The position numbers and the translations under genes are program-made. A stretch of 64,000 nt of DNA from positions 5,661,058 to 5,725,057 of the forward strand of contig SCHM01000003.1 in NCBI GenBank assembly GCA_004123355.1, in the 5' to 3' direction. This stretch comes from Amphirosellinia nigrospora. Its lineage: Eukaryota > Ascomycota > Sordariomycetes > Xylariales > Xylariaceae. The first letter of the stretch is position 1, and each line of letters starts with the position of its first letter. The notes under the pieces were generated by a model. It was not told where the DNA came from. It was given only the letters and a program-made list of their open reading frames with translations, and ran no database searches. This document shows, in pieces, positions 1 through 15,239 of the stretch.

Positions 1-3000
1 CCTCGTTTTGCCTTTAAAAAAGCAAACCGCCCATACCTGTCTATTCGATTCTATAGCCGGAGTCCGCCGCAGTGACTAATTACCAACTAATATCCTCAAA
101 CTAAGGCATGCGACCGCATCAGGTTCAGCTCTTTACTGGGTAGTAGTATCACCGCATCGAATCGTCAACGGGCTTTCGACCCGCCCGCCATGTGAGACGG
201 CAACCAGCGACCAGGTCAGATTACCGGTGATACGGGACACTAATACATTTTCGTCTGCCGTTTTTTTTTTCTTTTTCTGGCATAGCTGAAGGTTGCCGGT
301 AGGGCACCTACAGGCTGGATACCCCATTCAGCTGACGCGGGCGGGCAGGGTGCGTGTTCTCAAATTCCTCTCGATGCCGAATCCAGCTTGTTCCTGTCGC
401 CGCGCGAATCCATATCCAGCTTCTCGCAGGGACTGTGCATATCGAGGGTGCGTACCGTCTTGCGGATTTGCGAAAAAATAGAGCGAATATTTTTATACCC
501 CGCCCCTTTCAAATCAGTTAGTGCAGTGTAGTGTACATGTACGGCCAAACGACGCAAGGTGTCATTCAGAGACGGTGTATCCATTCAGATGCGCTGCAAC
601 TCCGTTTCTCGCACGTATGGATCTACCTCCTATTACATACTTCCTAGCTGGCTAAATTTATGGACGTGCCCTCCTTGCGGATTGTAACTATTTGAACGTG
701 TATGCCGAAGCTAATGTTTGTTGGCGAAGAGTTTGCTTGCTCCCCTCCCATAATTAGATCGACAAGAAGGCGGTATGGCAAAGGTTCGGTGCCGAAGTCA
801 TGCGGCACAGACGAGAAGAGGTGTGATATTAGATTCTAGGCAGGATCACGAGGGTAGCATCGGCACAAAGTTCCAAACCGAACTACTTGGCTATTCTTGG
901 AATGAATTTGGGGTAATTTTCTCAGTTTTCCCCGTCTACTAAGCCAGGCCGTCTCGAGGGCCTTTGGCATTTTCAAGAGAGAGATCCTACGCTATAATAG
1001 GGGAAATTATCAAAGTAGGCGTCTTCTATCTTCAGCATCACCGTTCTCAGCTCCATCCTAAGAACCCGCATGAATATACTTACCCCTCCATACCCCCTCC
1101 CCTCTGGGTGGTGGCGCGTGACAAGATGTGCTACTGCAAGTAATATGGCGCAATGGTGGTGTGGCAGATTTACTTTACAGTGGTCACAAATTCAGCCTTT
1201 AGTCAGTTCAGTGCTAGTTAATGTCTCAGCTCATAGGCAAACAGCCATACATGTGTACGTACGTATAGGGAGTAGTTCTTGAAAAAACCGATCTTTTAAA
1301 AGCCCATATACCCTAGAATGCTGGGCGCCGACAGCTTGGGGTCTCGACTGGTCGACGCAAACGCCTCAACTGAATCATCGGGCCACACCTATACTTATCT
1401 AGTCGATAGATAGATCTGGACAGGGTATGTATATGGGGGAAACTTCCCATCCCAGCGCTAGGGTATCCAAGGCACACATGGTGTAGAGTAGCGGTGGCGT
1501 GCACATGAAGGGTTAATGGAGATCCGGAGTCGAGAAAGGCTTCCATATCATGTCGTGCAAAATCGAGCCGTTCCGGATTGATAGGTGGCACATGGGCAAT
1601 CCATCTAGGCGATGGTAACGTATCACACGACAGGGAGATGCGCAGAAGCTGAGCTAGGCGGGCGCTTCGTTTAGTTGTTCAAATCTGAGTCTAGGGTAAC
1701 GAATGAGATCAAACAAAGTATCTCAGTACCAGGAAACAACCTTGTCCTCATAATCGAAGCTTGGGGGTGGACGGGTCGTAGTCACTCGCTTCGAGAGTCT
1801 AGACGAAGTCCACTACATGCGCCGTCACCGCTCAGATGTCGTTGGGCATGCTCGAGACACGAACGCAGTGGGTAGGAGACGGCTTCTTGTTATCGTCATA
1901 ATTGCGTCAGTTGCATAGTATACAGCGTGGCGGCGCATCGTGCTGTTGGGCGGAACGTGCAGTGCTATACCATAGAAGCCATCGTCGTCCCGAATACGGT
2001 AACCAAGTTTCATCCTTGCCTGCATCCATGTGCCCGAATAGATAGCCCGGGAAAACATTAGCCTCCAATGGGAATTCTAGAAACGCGTACTATTCCAGTT
2101 ATATATTCCTTTTTGAGACTTGGACTTCCTCCAATGATCCTGAATTGGGGTTACACGTGGGGAATATCCTAACCATCACTACGACTACTATGTCACGGAG
2201 TTGCTTTCTTTAGTGCATGGGTGTAAGTCGCTGGAGTTCGTGGGTTTCGCCGAGGTCTCTTTGTGGGTTTCTGCCCGTCTCTTAGCTGACTACCTAAATA
2301 TTCATTACATTCAAAGTTGAGAATTCCCAGGGGCATAGAGTAGGCGAACATTGAAGGGAACTTCACTGTCGTCATACCTGGCACCCAGCCAGCCTTCTTC
2401 ATGTCTCAGCATTTGGTAGGCAGCAACACTTACCAATACCGAATGCTCGAAGAGGAAGCATGATCCGATGTCTCATGTCTCGGTTTGTCATATCCTTATT
2501 TCAGCGTGGCATATCCATTCGCGCGGGTGGAAGTGGGGTGCCATGTGGTTTTCTTAGTCAAGCCTCCTTTTTTTCTTTTTCTTCCGCTCCGATAGGGTGG
2601 CGGCGCCCGGTTTGAATGGGGTAGTCCCGTGTCTACACTGAATGTACTATCCTGCGACATTGTGTTGGGACAAAGACCAAAATAAAGCATGAAAAGACCA
2701 AAGTGGACCGACTTGGACAGCTTGGTACGCAAATTTAGTTACGTAGGAGACATGAGCTAGCTAACAACATCGATGTCAATAATAGTCTCTCTAGGCTTTG
2801 CGCGAATCTACCAAGGGGCGAGGATCTCGATCACATGTCGTAGCGACTAGCGCCGTGGGAGCTGGGGTACTGGTAACGATTATCAGCGGTACGAGGACGT
2901 ATTAACGGAAAATCACATCATTATTTGTCAACACTACTAGATATTAAGAAGTAAACGCCACGACGAAGAACACGGCGTGGTTTCTCGTCAGTCACACGAT

Positions 3001-3678
3001 CCTTCGATCACTTGGGACGATTCGGGTTTCTAGCGGTATTCCATGCATCGGTGCTGGTTTGGCCTTTTGTCTGGGGCTTTTGATCGGCTGAGACAGACAT
3101 ATGTAGGGTCTTTGGGGCGAAAAGCAGGCGATGAGACATTCTATGCGAGCCTTGGGCTTCTACGGCTCGCCAAAAATTAGGACAATGTCTTGTGATGTCT
3201 CGCTTGTGTCCCCGATAATCGGTTGGCCGGTTTCCTTCCAATAGATTGCGACTGTAGCCTGATCTCACCGAAATGTTGTCGCTTGTGATGTTATAGTCTC
3301 TTGTATAGTACGTTATCTAACATCGGCGAATAGGTCATGATCAAGTGGCAATTTTTCGTTAGTAAGGAAGAGACCGACTTAAGCACTGCTTTACTTAGAC
3401 CATCTATTACTATCAAGACATCAATTTCACAACTTCAATATTCAGGTTTCGAGACCATGACATTAGAGTAAAAAGGGTTGTTAATGTGCGACTCAGCCAC
3501 GAATTTGCAGGCCCAACTATATACAGTGCTTGTGTAGTGAAGGGCGTCGATGTTTCCTAAACAATATGCGGATCTACTTGGCATCAATAATACATTATAG
3601 CGCATATTGTAGTCACCAGGTAGATGCTGTATTATTTTCAAGAAGGACATACCGCCCGGGATCATAGCATTTATTGTG

Positions 3679-3722
3679 ACTTGGGTATAAGTAACTGTAA
3701 CTTGGGTGTATAAGTAACTGTA
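3679..3722. repeat. Two-copy tandem duplication, 21 and 23 nt
   Basis: The unit ACTTGGGTATAAGTAACTGTA is followed immediately by a second copy that differs by a two-base GT insertion. This is a recent replication-slippage duplication in otherwise featureless DNA. No function is evident. Confidence 0.85.
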
Positions 3723-6700
3723 CAACATATGCTTGTACCGCTTCACACAGCAGCAAGTATCAGGGAAGGGAAGCCTCCGGCGTGATTGGATACCTAGCTA
3801 ATTAGAATTTCGCCGCTGTTGTACGTTTCATCGGAAACTCGGAAACTGCAAGAGCATGGAGATCTAACTGAAGGATTTATATTGCACCCGTGAAGCCTTT
3901 ATTCCGAGTCTAGTAAACATAGGATCCCCATGTTGGCTTCCTAATCCTCATAATAGGCCAATATCTGTATTCTATCGGGCCCGAAAGTGGCTAGAAACCG
4001 GGACCTGCGGACATGGCACGACGATGAAAGTACATTTATTGAAGGATGCGACACATGGCTCGGCATGGGTCTGGTGTAGCAGTAGTAACCCACCATTGAT
4101 GTTTGGGACCTTTTTAATGTGACCTTGGCGTGTTAGTTCTTGTTCCGTGGGATCGTCACTGCTACCCATCAAGCATTATTTATCTGAATTACGGCATGCC
4201 AGTAGAGCAACTTTCAGAATTGCCTGACAACCTCCTGCAGGTCGGCTAGGCGAAACCGAGTATGCTACCAACAGAATTGTTGAACAGCGAAGTGGATGAG
4301 CGATTCTGCCTTAGTGGAACTGATAAATCCCTCTATTCCCGGGTCTCCGCACAGCTGCCCACGGAGCCCGGCAGGCAACTCTTGATTAGGTTCTTACCTA
4401 ATACGGCAGTACACGTGTAGTATCCCACGCATGGTCCAGCGTCGATGAATAAGGAAATCAGAAGCGCTAGGGTAAACCATTGACCTATCTCTCGTTATAT
4501 TACTCTGCGATGCAGTTCAGATGCCTTGAAGAATAGAGATAAGGGGGTGATCAGTAGGGCGATCGTGGGCGTGACCCATTAAAGCCATGTAATGTGTCTC
4601 ACTTGAGCGAATTTTCCCAAACTTGATGATATGGAGGGTAACGTATTGTTTAGCGGTTAGTTTTCGTAGTAGCAAAGTTGCCTACTGTACGCGTAATAGG
4701 TCAATATGTTTAATTGACAGCAGACATGCTACTGTTTCAATTGAGGGATTGAGGTCATGCTACCACACCCTGTTGTAGGAAGCGAATAGTTGCCGCCTAC
4801 CTGGTGTCTTATCGTACCTACTATGTACACCATCTGGTTAACAGTTCGGCCCACGGAATGAGAGCCTAACACCGCGCTGTGTGGGGTTCTATCCTGCTTG
4901 AGGCGGAGGTTCTCGAACGCTTGAGATCCCTGTGCCTTGCGCATACGGTGACTTGAACAGGGATGCGAATGTCGCAGTCGCTCGACTGGCGAAATAGACA
5001 CTTATAAACCCGTACTTCTTTTCCTGTTTATGGAACGATCACGGAATTAGGTGCTTCCTAGATAGGAAAGTGGAAGGAGGAGATAAAGGATACGAAGAGA
5101 AACAGCCAACAGAGGCCTTTTCGACTTGCACAGAGCTAACACTGTAAAAGTCCAGGTTGTCTTGTATACGAAAGCGTAATTTCAATGCTGCTTGGATCGA
5201 CGCAACTGCGATGCCCCTATCTGAATTATCAGGAGCGGAATATATATTGCGGCAGGCTGTAGCTTTTTCGTCTACGTAGCACTGGCACAGTGTCCGCTCT
5301 TGGCCTGTAAGTCTGACTTGTCTGCTGTGCTTCGGGAGATTCGTGAGACGAATGCAGTAGGTTCGCATCTATGCAGCCTTGTAGTTCGCATTATGATCAT
5401 GTGCCAGCGTCAACAAGAATTTGTTGATACGATTGCTATTCTGCTTATTGGATCGTGATGTCCACTGTCGCTCAATATCGCACGCTGGGCTATTGAAACT
5501 TTTGTCACTAATACGTGAGACTGCTTGAAACGAGCATGAAAGGACCTAAACAAGGGCGATGCCTGCCCCTCGATTGATTCTCGGAATCCCGAGGCCGGTT
5601 TCTGGATTATGTGGACTAACATATTATAGGTTGGACAATTAATTAGTCTGCAGTACTCGAATCGTATGAGTGTGCTCGTGGACCGAACGTAGGCTTATAA
5701 GTTTATTGAAGCTAGTTCCGGGCCCAAGAGCTTCTTTCGCAAGGCAGCAAGTGGCATTTCGAGATCCGAGGCTTCCGAGAATTCCGAGAAGCAATTTAGC
5801 GCCCGTTTTGATGGCCCATGTCTCGCGGTAACTATATTCCGGGGATCTGGGAGCTTACCGGCAGTTGGTGTCAGACATTGCGTGCATGTATGCTGTAAGC
5901 ATCAGGGAACTGTACCTTGGAGCATTTCACTATTGCGCCCATGCAAACGGGACGTGCAGCTGAAGCCGGTTGAAGCCCTGGCGTTTAAATGAATATCAAC
6001 ATATCATGGTTTACATACCTTGGAAACCTCGTGCGTTGGGATTTAGACACTTATTACGCATGGCCAACCCCTCATCCTGGGCGTGGAGTCCAGGTGGCAG
6101 GGGTAGCTAACGAATCCATAATGGCTGTCTAACCACAAATGAAACGGTCTCTGAGACACATCCATCATTGTTGTATATACTGGCAGACGATGCTTCACTG
6201 TCTTCAACGAACGGGAATGAGTTGCTCAGAGCGTTGGTACTTACAAGACAGGTGATGTTCAATAGTGAAGGTCAATTGGATTTCGGGCACTTTTCGTGAT
6301 CCTCGGCTGTAAGGATAGTTAAAAAGACCCAAGCGGCCAAATTGGCCATTATTTCAGAAAAGGATCAAAGCATGCTGTTTCGAAATAGATGAAATTATAT
6401 ACGAGGGCTGCAGTGAGTATATCGGGAATACAGGATTTAACGGTACCAGTGTTGGGTACATATCGGCATTCGGTGGACGACATGAGAGCGAAATCGAGCA
6501 TCATGGATGGGCAAGATAGCTGGCTATAACATCAATTCCTAGGACTCCGAGGTGAACGAGTTATAATTGGCCGTGTGTGATTATGATGTTAACCAACCTA
6601 CCAGGGCAAAAGCCGAACCGGCCACAGTTCCGAACTACGGCTAATGAGGCATTGCGGAGAGCGCCGGCGGTAATTACGCGTTCTGCAGACACCACCACAA

Positions 6701-9700
6701 TGCTGCGCCTGGTTTACAGACCAACAACATAATCTAGTGCAGCAAAGGTGTCGTATGTGAGAGGAATACGAAAGGAGCAGCCCGAAGCGAAAGACGCTCG
6801 CTGCTTCAGTCCTATTTCTCTCTCTCTACGCGGCAAAGCGGCGTGGTGAAGTCCCAATCCGAGGGGCCGTTGCTTGGCCATGTGTAAAGGCGGTATGCAC
6901 CAAGTCCCGTGATGAACTGTTGCGGATCTCGCATGGGCTTCCAGATGGCCGCGGGCGGGTTTGCGAGATTGGTTTCCATGGCTCGCGGTGCATGAGGGCT
7001 GGCAGAGCAGCAGATGCAGCCAACCTGTACAGTAGATCCAGTCAAGCAGCAGGCAGTTGATATCGCCAGTTAGTTGACTTGTGCATGTGGAGGGCGCGGA
7101 GGATGCAGGCCGTTGCGTTGCGTGGCTAGGCTAGCCCGGCAAGCCTCATCTGCACCGCGTATCATTGATCGGATGCATTGACTAAAGTACCTACGGTTAG
7201 AGCAGAGACGAATAGTGGTGGGCGCCTTATTGGGACGCGCCTGGAGCTAAAGCCAAGCTGCATACTAGTACTACTAGTATCTCACAGGCACGGATATGTC
7301 CACATATCTGTAGCGTGGGCATAAGTACTGTGGGTAGGGTGCCAAGGATGCCAAGAGTGCATGGAACGTGCGACTGAAGGTGAAGAAGAAAGGCTGCTCG
7401 ATGTTGGATGGAGTGGTTAGGTGGGGTAGGCGGGCTGGCTCCACAGCGCCGACCGCCAGTCCTCATACAAGATGCGGGCGATAGTAAGAAACATCCCTGT
7501 AAAGAGCGGTGGACTCGGGGTCTTTCTGCTGTGCCTCGCCGCTAAAGAAAGCTTGTCCGCCCTTGTTGCTGCTTCTGGGCTTCTCATTGGCCAAGTTTGT
7601 TCACTAGCACCCAGCCCGGGTCCTCCATAGGGAGCTTTTCATCATGCAATCTCCATCCCAGGTTCCATCAATCCCCAATCCATCAACCCATGCTACTGGC
7701 CCCGCCGCATGACGCTCTGTCTAGCAGTTCCTCCTGCAGCCCTTCTGATTTTGGTTTCACAGCAGAATATAGTACGTACCCATCCCGCCAGGCGTAGTGA
7801 GCCCCCATTGGACTGAAGAACGAGCAAAATGATGGCCAATGACGACCCACCGCGTTAAATACAGTATAGTGTAGTTTGTAGCGCATATCCCCACACAGCG
7901 ACTTGAATTTAGACCAGGGGCTTCACAGTGCTAGCCCTCGAGAACTTTAATGGTACGGTACATATCTAGCACGTGTGAACACAAGCGGCCCCGCCAGTGT
8001 GTAGGTATGGAATCAGATCGAGAACTAGGTCATCAATACTTCCGTTATCAAGGAAAATCTACCTACCGACCCGTACTCAGTACGTCGTCTTTACCATATG
8101 TTGTGCATATATACATAACACCAACATACAATCTAGATGTTGGATGTCGCTCTCAGGACCCTAGAAAGAAAGACATACATGCACACTAGGGCAGAGCCTC
8201 TCCGCCAAGATTCGGCATCACTATCTAAGTGATTAGATAATATGTCCCAGTGAAGTTGTGGGAATTACCATCCATCTATGTGTACAGCGCAAAACAGAGG
8301 CCATGTGCCAAGTTTATTTTTCATACAATATACATTGTGATTCTAATCAAGGTAAAACTAGGCATGTTCTTGAAGCGCATTTCTTAGCCTACGTATTGGG
8401 ACTGTTGGAGGCGCGTGCACAGTATAGTGTTGGCAGAGGATGCCATTGCTTTGGAATTTGCATGTCGGGCGAGGCATATCGCGGCAAGGCGAAATGTCAA
8501 TGCTACGATAATGTAATCTAATCTCTGGTTATCCACGGCATGGGTTTGGGGCGTTTTAATAGAGGCAAGAGTGTGCGAGGTATTGACGTCGTTATTTCAT
8601 TCTACATATCTGGTATCAGTCATAACCCAAAGTTGCTGAATAACAATTCTCGAACGTGGAAACGATCGTGCATTGATTCGAGCGAGATTGCTGAAATGAT
8701 CCGTTACCGGAACTCGTCACGTGGGGTGTGCTGTCAATGGTAATTCTGTGGTTGGGGATATTGATGTGATTGTGAACAAGCTTGATTGGTTCGACCACTA
8801 AATATTACATGGTGAAAACTCGTACTCTTGGGTCGCCCGGTTTCCCATGGTGCCATTCTTTGCGCTGTACTGAAGGCTAGCAATGGCAATAACACGTGAA
8901 TAGTGCCAAGTCTAACAGGTTCCTGGGCGAATCTCGGCATGCCGCCGGAACGGGAGGTGCGGAGTTGCGGCCACCTCCAAAATTGATCTGATGATGCGCT
9001 GTTCTGGACCTATCCGCCTATAATTGCCTCACTGAGTCACTCACCGCTGAGCTAGCTGTGCATGCTGCCGTGACTTGTGACGCTTGGTGACACCGAGGAG
9101 TTCAAGCGACGGCGCTGCATAACCCGTGCCACGCATCCATAGTGGTCGTCGCCTGTGTGCGTCCACAAGAAGTATTTGCTCGGCACAGGCCTGTTCTGTG
9201 TTATGTGCCCGTACATACATAGAAAGGTGCATGTAGACATTGGATACCCAAGGTACGGTGTTTTGCACGGTACTACGAGCAAGTAGCATGTAAGTGCACT
9301 CGCTCAGTGGTTGCAGTGCTTGGCCCGAGCCGTGCGGTGCTCTCATTGGCGGGTCACGGCATTGGCACGACTTTCTCCAGTTCAGCCCTATCACCCCTAT
9401 GACGCATCTGGGTCCTGTCTGGGCACGGCAACCCCGAAGAAGGCGGGCTTGCGGGCGCTTGCTCCAAGCCCAAGACCCTGTTTGGAAATGAATCATTTTC
9501 GGGTGCGGCAACACGGCTCGCCAAGAAGCCAACTTATTGCGCTAGAGCAGTCTAGTGCACTGCCCTTCTGGCAATCGATCTCGTAGTGTTATGGAGTGAC
9601 ACGTTTAAGGGCGTGCACTGCGCTTGACAAGGAGGTATCAGTGCGTCGGGATTCCATCCACACCCGGGCTCTGTTCTATATGTGCAGTAACTAGCAGACC

Positions 9701-12700
9701 GCTAGACGGGCAAGATGGCGCCACTGCTACGATGGCCAGGGGAGACGGATGTCACTTTCGACAGCCAACAGTGGTTGTTCAGAATAATATCTGCACCAGA
9801 GCCCGTGAATAGTGAATAGAGCCTGAAGGAAGGCAACAAAATGCGATCCGGTTACCACTTGGCTAGCGCCCCACAGATTAACGGAAAAAGATATCTCGGT
9901 TTTAACGACCTCTAGGGTTTGGATTTCCGTCGCCGACAGGGCCGCGTGGACGGTTTTGGAACCACACCGCATGACCAAGGCCTATACTTCAGAGCCCGAA
10001 GATGCGAAATAGCCAATGAAAAAATTAATCTACAGTTCAGTGCGGTAGAAATGCACTGAAAACCCCAGCAAACCCAGTTCCCCACTCGATATCCACATTT
10101 GAGGCATGTACCTAGGCAGGTAAGCTCTGCATACATGTTGAAGAATGACATTTGTCTTGCAGTATCTCTAGTAAAGTCATTTCAGCCCTATAGAAAGCCA
10201 TAAGGACGGTGTCGGCAGAAGTACAGAGCAACGACCCTGGCCACAATAATACAGACGTCATTTGCATGGTCGTTTCTATTAGAGGGGAATAGGACAGAAT
10301 GATGAGAGCCTGCTCACGTCTCGACTGGTAGTATCTATAGCATAGGTGCCCTTCGGGATTCTAGGCCTTGGGCGTGTATGTGCCGTCAGTCGCCTACTGA
10401 TAGTACACACGAAGTATCCAACATGTACGTATCTAGACAGCCGGCTATCTCGAAATGGAAGGGTTAGTGCGCACGTAACCTCCTTGTTTACATATTTGAA
10501 CCCTTGTGGTGTGCTGGCAGTGAGAAAAGGGATGTTTTGGTCAAATGTCAGCAGACGACCAGGGCCGTGAGACGGGATGCTGTCTTGGCACGAACCCAAG
10601 CCAAGGGGACGGTAACTGAACCACCCCCAACCACGTTGTTTCCAGATTGCGGGTAGAAGCTGCGAGCCGTTGGCAGACTGGGATACACGTCTGAGACCTG
10701 TCTATACTGAAATAGCATACCCAGATAGCACATGTAAACCCAAACTGTCGTCGGATGCGCGGATCTCAGTCACGATGTATGAGTACACTCGAGGATGAAG
10801 CCAGGTCACAGCGTACGAGGTTATTTGTTGTCTGTTGATGCAACTTGAGACAGTTCTCGAAGTAATGAGTATCACCCGAGCTAGCCGAGGCGGGTATTAT
10901 GTCGCGTTGCTTTTCCTAGAGCCAAGATTCGGCGGTGATAGAACCAAATGAGTCGATGGAGATCTAGCACGCTATCGAGATCCGACGAAGGCGCAAAGTA
11001 TGACCCTTCCTTCAAACATACGCCGAAGAAGGTAGCAACGTATCGCGTTCCCATAGCAATACGCCGCGCACGCGGTGAAGCGTGTCTCGGCTGCATCAAC
11101 ATGACGCACGGCGAGGTCATCAAATCTGCAGAATCTTGTGGACTGTGCAGAGACACCGTAGGCAGGATGGACGATGTCGTCTGTTTCACAGCCATTTTAC
11201 CGTACGAGAAGAAATATCTACGGTACCTATGACTTATTTATTGATGTCGTGTGTGTGGGGAACCAGAGAAAATATAAATGAACCTTGACTTTCCTAAAAG
11301 GGTAATTCGGTTTCCAGACTTTGAAATTCCCGCCGCCCTACGCTACAAGGTGCCTAGGTCGCCGACCAGATAGCCAAATGAAGTATGTTCAAATGTAGTC
11401 GAATTTAGGGCATGACGAGGCCTACTGTATGTTGGATATCCGCTGAATTTAAGCTCCAAAACCACAAGCGATCAATAGCCCATTGTTCACACCTCTAGAG
11501 ACCTACTAAGTAGATACACACACACAGGCCAGAAAGTCCTAGCTTTAAGTCAGGACAATCTCACTCCCAGAATAATCCGGCACACTGGCCTGGATCCTGA
11601 AACCCACTGTAAGCAGATATCGCGTGGCAGTAATCGCATTTCGCTCAGCTTTCTAGGGTACGCTGATACGACTAGGCATGGAATTGGGCGTTCTGTTCGG
11701 GAGGATCGCCTGGGAAGACGGGGGCTACATCGCCTTGGTCTCCTCAAGTAGTCCTATATCGTGAGACTTCGGACGAGTGTGCCCACCCTCTACGATACAA
11801 TTATCAATAATAGTTATTTCCGCCGATGGCCGACCGTGAATCCTACTGGTGCTGCGCCTCTATTTACTCGCGTTTCATCTGGATTATCATTCTGGATAAA
11901 AATGTGTCATGTGCGCTACCTATGATGCATGCGGCATTAGATGGAGATAGATTCGTCGATATAACTTCACAGTGAATTCAAGTTCTTCTGCTTCTTTGGA
12001 GACCGCCGGGAATATTTGTCTCTACTATGTACCGGAACCCATTGTCAAAATCACACTGATGTCCGATTGTTTTGCGCCGATCCTGGCCACCTACGTAACC
12101 AATGGTTTTTCTCTCATCTGTAAGGTCGTTCTAACATTTGCTATGATACTTGTCTTCTCCCATCTCGTGCTCGTAATGGACCAGGTCGGTGTGAACTTTG
12201 CAATATCGGCCAGTCTAGTGGCTTGAGTGTGTGTCAGTGTTTCTCATCACCAAAACTCCCAATAAATAGGCAAATAGTTTTGGATCGAGAATAGAAACCG
12301 GGAAAACGTAGGAGAAGCCGTCACAGGTCTCACTACAAAACGGCTTGCCGAAGCAAAGAACCTTGTGTTCTTGGCGTGAGAACCTTATTAGTCGACCATT
12401 ATGTCTCAACGTGACATGCTTCGAGAAGGGTGGGCGGACCAACCTCATGGGTTGGTGGCTGCTGGGTCCCATACCAATGGCATGAGATATGACTGGTTGA
12501 TCGTCTCCCAGTGTCAGCAACTCATCGGCTTGTCGAAAAATGCCGGTATGTAAGAACTGTACACTGATACCACTGACACAATATTTTGGCCTCACTACGA
12601 CCCCCTACTTGGCAATGAATACGGCGGTCGGGACATTACTCGTGCATATGTACACAATAAATCAGAGATTTCCACTACACTACGCTACATGAATTCAAAT

Positions 12701-14580
12701 TGGGTTTGTTATTTGGCACAGCGCTTGGTCGGGGAGTGATGGGGGCGAAGCGAGTGCGAAATTTTATAGGCACCGATTGGCTGGCGCCAGCAACTAGAAT
12801 AGCAAGATTGTACCACACCTTTGCGTTTGTAATCCGGTAATGCCCCAGCAACAGATAGCAAACTATGAGTATACTATATTAGTAGTGCAACACAACTTGG
12901 GAAATAAATATAAAATGTATGCGCATGCCAGGGGCTTTGTTCACCTTCGGGAGCGAGTAACTAAACCAATCCAGTCCCATAATCCTGAATTAGGCCAACT
13001 TGTTAAGGACGCCCTTGCGAGGGGGTTTCCCTTCTCCAGAACAGATCTAGAAATAGGGACACACGAAAATAAAAAGATGTGGATAGGGTGGAATTTTTAG
13101 ACGGAACAGTAGAGATAAGGCTGAGATGAATATCAAACCAGCTCCGATCCGTGATTACAGACGACTGGGATTTGTGTGGACTATATACGACACTACTATA
13201 GATGGACCTAGATATGAAGGGCGGGCCGTCAGCTACTCACAACTACTATGCCGTCGGTTTAGCATACTTGAAACAAAATCGAACATCATATGATTGAGGT
13301 ACGTGTATTCTATATACGCCAAAATAAACTGATTGATTGACGACGATTGACGAGACTTCGCAAGCTTTCTATGCGAATAAGTCCCGTCTTCTCGTCACAA
13401 ATATGTGTACCTGCTGTAATTGAATGCCTAGGTACTTAATGTTAGGGAGACACTGAGCTAGCACTAAACGAGCCTGGTAGTGGCTGCTCTGGGGTGTTTC
13501 GATTCGCCAGCCCTAAGAGTGTTAGCCGGTTTTGCCAGGGTGACCAATAAGGTCCGAATTGGCGATTGGTAATGCTCGTTCCCAAAAATAGACCGACTTA
13601 ATCAGCGGCAAACAACAGAGCTCCATATCACCGACAGTTGCCCTCACCCTCGTACTCGAATAGCCTATAACATATACACCCACCGCGTATTTATTCCCCA
13701 AGTCTCAGGAGACTTAACTCCAGGGGCCTAGGATTCCCCCAAGACCCTCTATTATAGAACGCATAATAGGTTGATATTCTTATCATACGGCCGGCCGCAA
13801 CGCGCTGGCATCTTTAGACTAACAGTGGTGTAGGACCACCCACCAGACAACCCGATTTAGGTAACGAAAGGAATAAAATAAATAAGTAAAACGAGGCAGG
13901 ACAAGCGGTCGCCGAGGCATGACGTCTCTTACACGAAATCGTGACAGGGCTTCATACATTAGGCAGGCTCGGCGTGCTACTTCTGTACACGGCCAGCCAA
14001 TCAAATACCATTCCCTCGCCATGTTTGATTTATGCACGGCGCAGCCGTCGACGAGTTGATCACCCTATTTCACTTAGACAATGACTCTGTATTTGGGTTC
14101 ACGTCGACGATGGTGGCCGCGTAGTGTTTCAGGTATTTGCCCAGCTTTCTAAGTATACCGCGCGAAATTTAACGGGTGCGCGGTGTGTGTAGATGTGTGT
14201 GTGCACCACGTGCTCTAAACGTCCGGTTTACTTGCAACCTACCAAGGTTGCCTCGTCCTTCTCGTCCTTCCAGCCTGCTTCGATTCCATCGGAGCCGAAT
14301 CAACAGTGTTACGCAGTTTAATCACATGGTGCCACCGGCTACCCAAGGTACACGTCGTCTCTGGCGACAAGTCCGTCTAAAGTCCATCCCAAGCGGCGCA
14401 TGAAGAGATAACAGTGTTTGTGCTGCCCTATAACCTATAACCGTGCCACGTTCTGTTTAAATCCCGGTGAGTCTTGGGCCTACGGCATATACGGAGTATA
14501 CAAGTATGCGCTAGAAGCGTCACGCAGCACGGCCGTATCACCCACAAGCCACCTCTGATGGCAGTGTATGGCTAGTGGGA

Positions 14581-14615
14581 GATGGGCACTTTTGGCCACA
14601 AACAAAGTGCCCATC
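14581..14615. repeat. Perfect 12-bp inverted repeat (hairpin)
   Basis: GATGGGCACTTT at 14581-14592 and its exact reverse complement AAAGTGCCCATC at 14604-14615 enclose an 11-nt loop. No gene or transposon arm adjoins it. It could be the core of a small palindromic element or a chance palindrome; nothing links it to transcription. Confidence 0.8.
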
Positions 14616-15200
14616 GCTCGGTCGCTACCTAATGGACTACTTTACGAGATGACGCTACTGACCCCTTCGCCCGCCTAGTCTTCATCGTGATTAAATCAAC
14701 GAACTGCCTACAGCACCCGTCTATGGGTACCACAATGCTGTAGGAAGCGCTACACTTAGCAGCAGCCCTACAAGCGGCAACTGGTTGAGCACCTAGCCTA
14801 GCTTAGGCCTTAGGCAGACTACTGTAAGTAGTTGAGTGACTGTCGCTGCTTTAACGCTCTCCTCCCCATTTTACGGAGCATGCAGCGACCAGGAAGCCTG
14901 GACCGTCGTCCACGCTTGGCCGGGTCCTACCAATATGGCTAGACGGACCCGGAAATTGTTTCTTTCTCAACCCAAGCAGGCTGCCCATGATCAACCAACT
15001 GTTCGGTACGGCCTCCCTGGTACGGTACCTTGTATACGCCGGGATCAGGACCCTGCCACACCTCGCATGGGCGGATTCCTAACGTTGCACCCAAAGGCGG
15101 ACCTGGAATCGGCTGCATATGTATACTCGCAGCGAGATGCCTGTCTGCTGTTCGGCCAGGGGCCCTTGTCTGGTACGTACCCGCGTGGCATATCGAAGTG

Positions 15201-15239
15201 CAATGTACTTTCACTACGCAATGTACTTACACAATGTAC
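15201..15239. repeat. Three copies of CAATGTAC
   Basis: The octamer CAATGTAC occurs at 15201, 15219 and 15232, about 300 bp upstream of the bZIP gene. The second copy is part of GCAATGTACTT, which also matches the first. It may be a cluster of regulatory sites for that gene, but this is inference from position alone. Confidence 0.5.

Noticed and set aside
9041-9532. 163-codon minus-strand open frame, longest in the first 15 kb
   Set aside because: No domain-like sequence, no splice continuation, and overlapping frames on the other strand; consistent with chance.
11439-11454. TCCGCTGAATTTAAGC resembles the start of fungal large-subunit rRNA (CCCGCTGAACTTAAGC) with two C-to-T changes
   Set aside because: Similarity stops immediately on both sides, so it is most likely chance and not an rDNA or RIP-mutated rDNA fragment.
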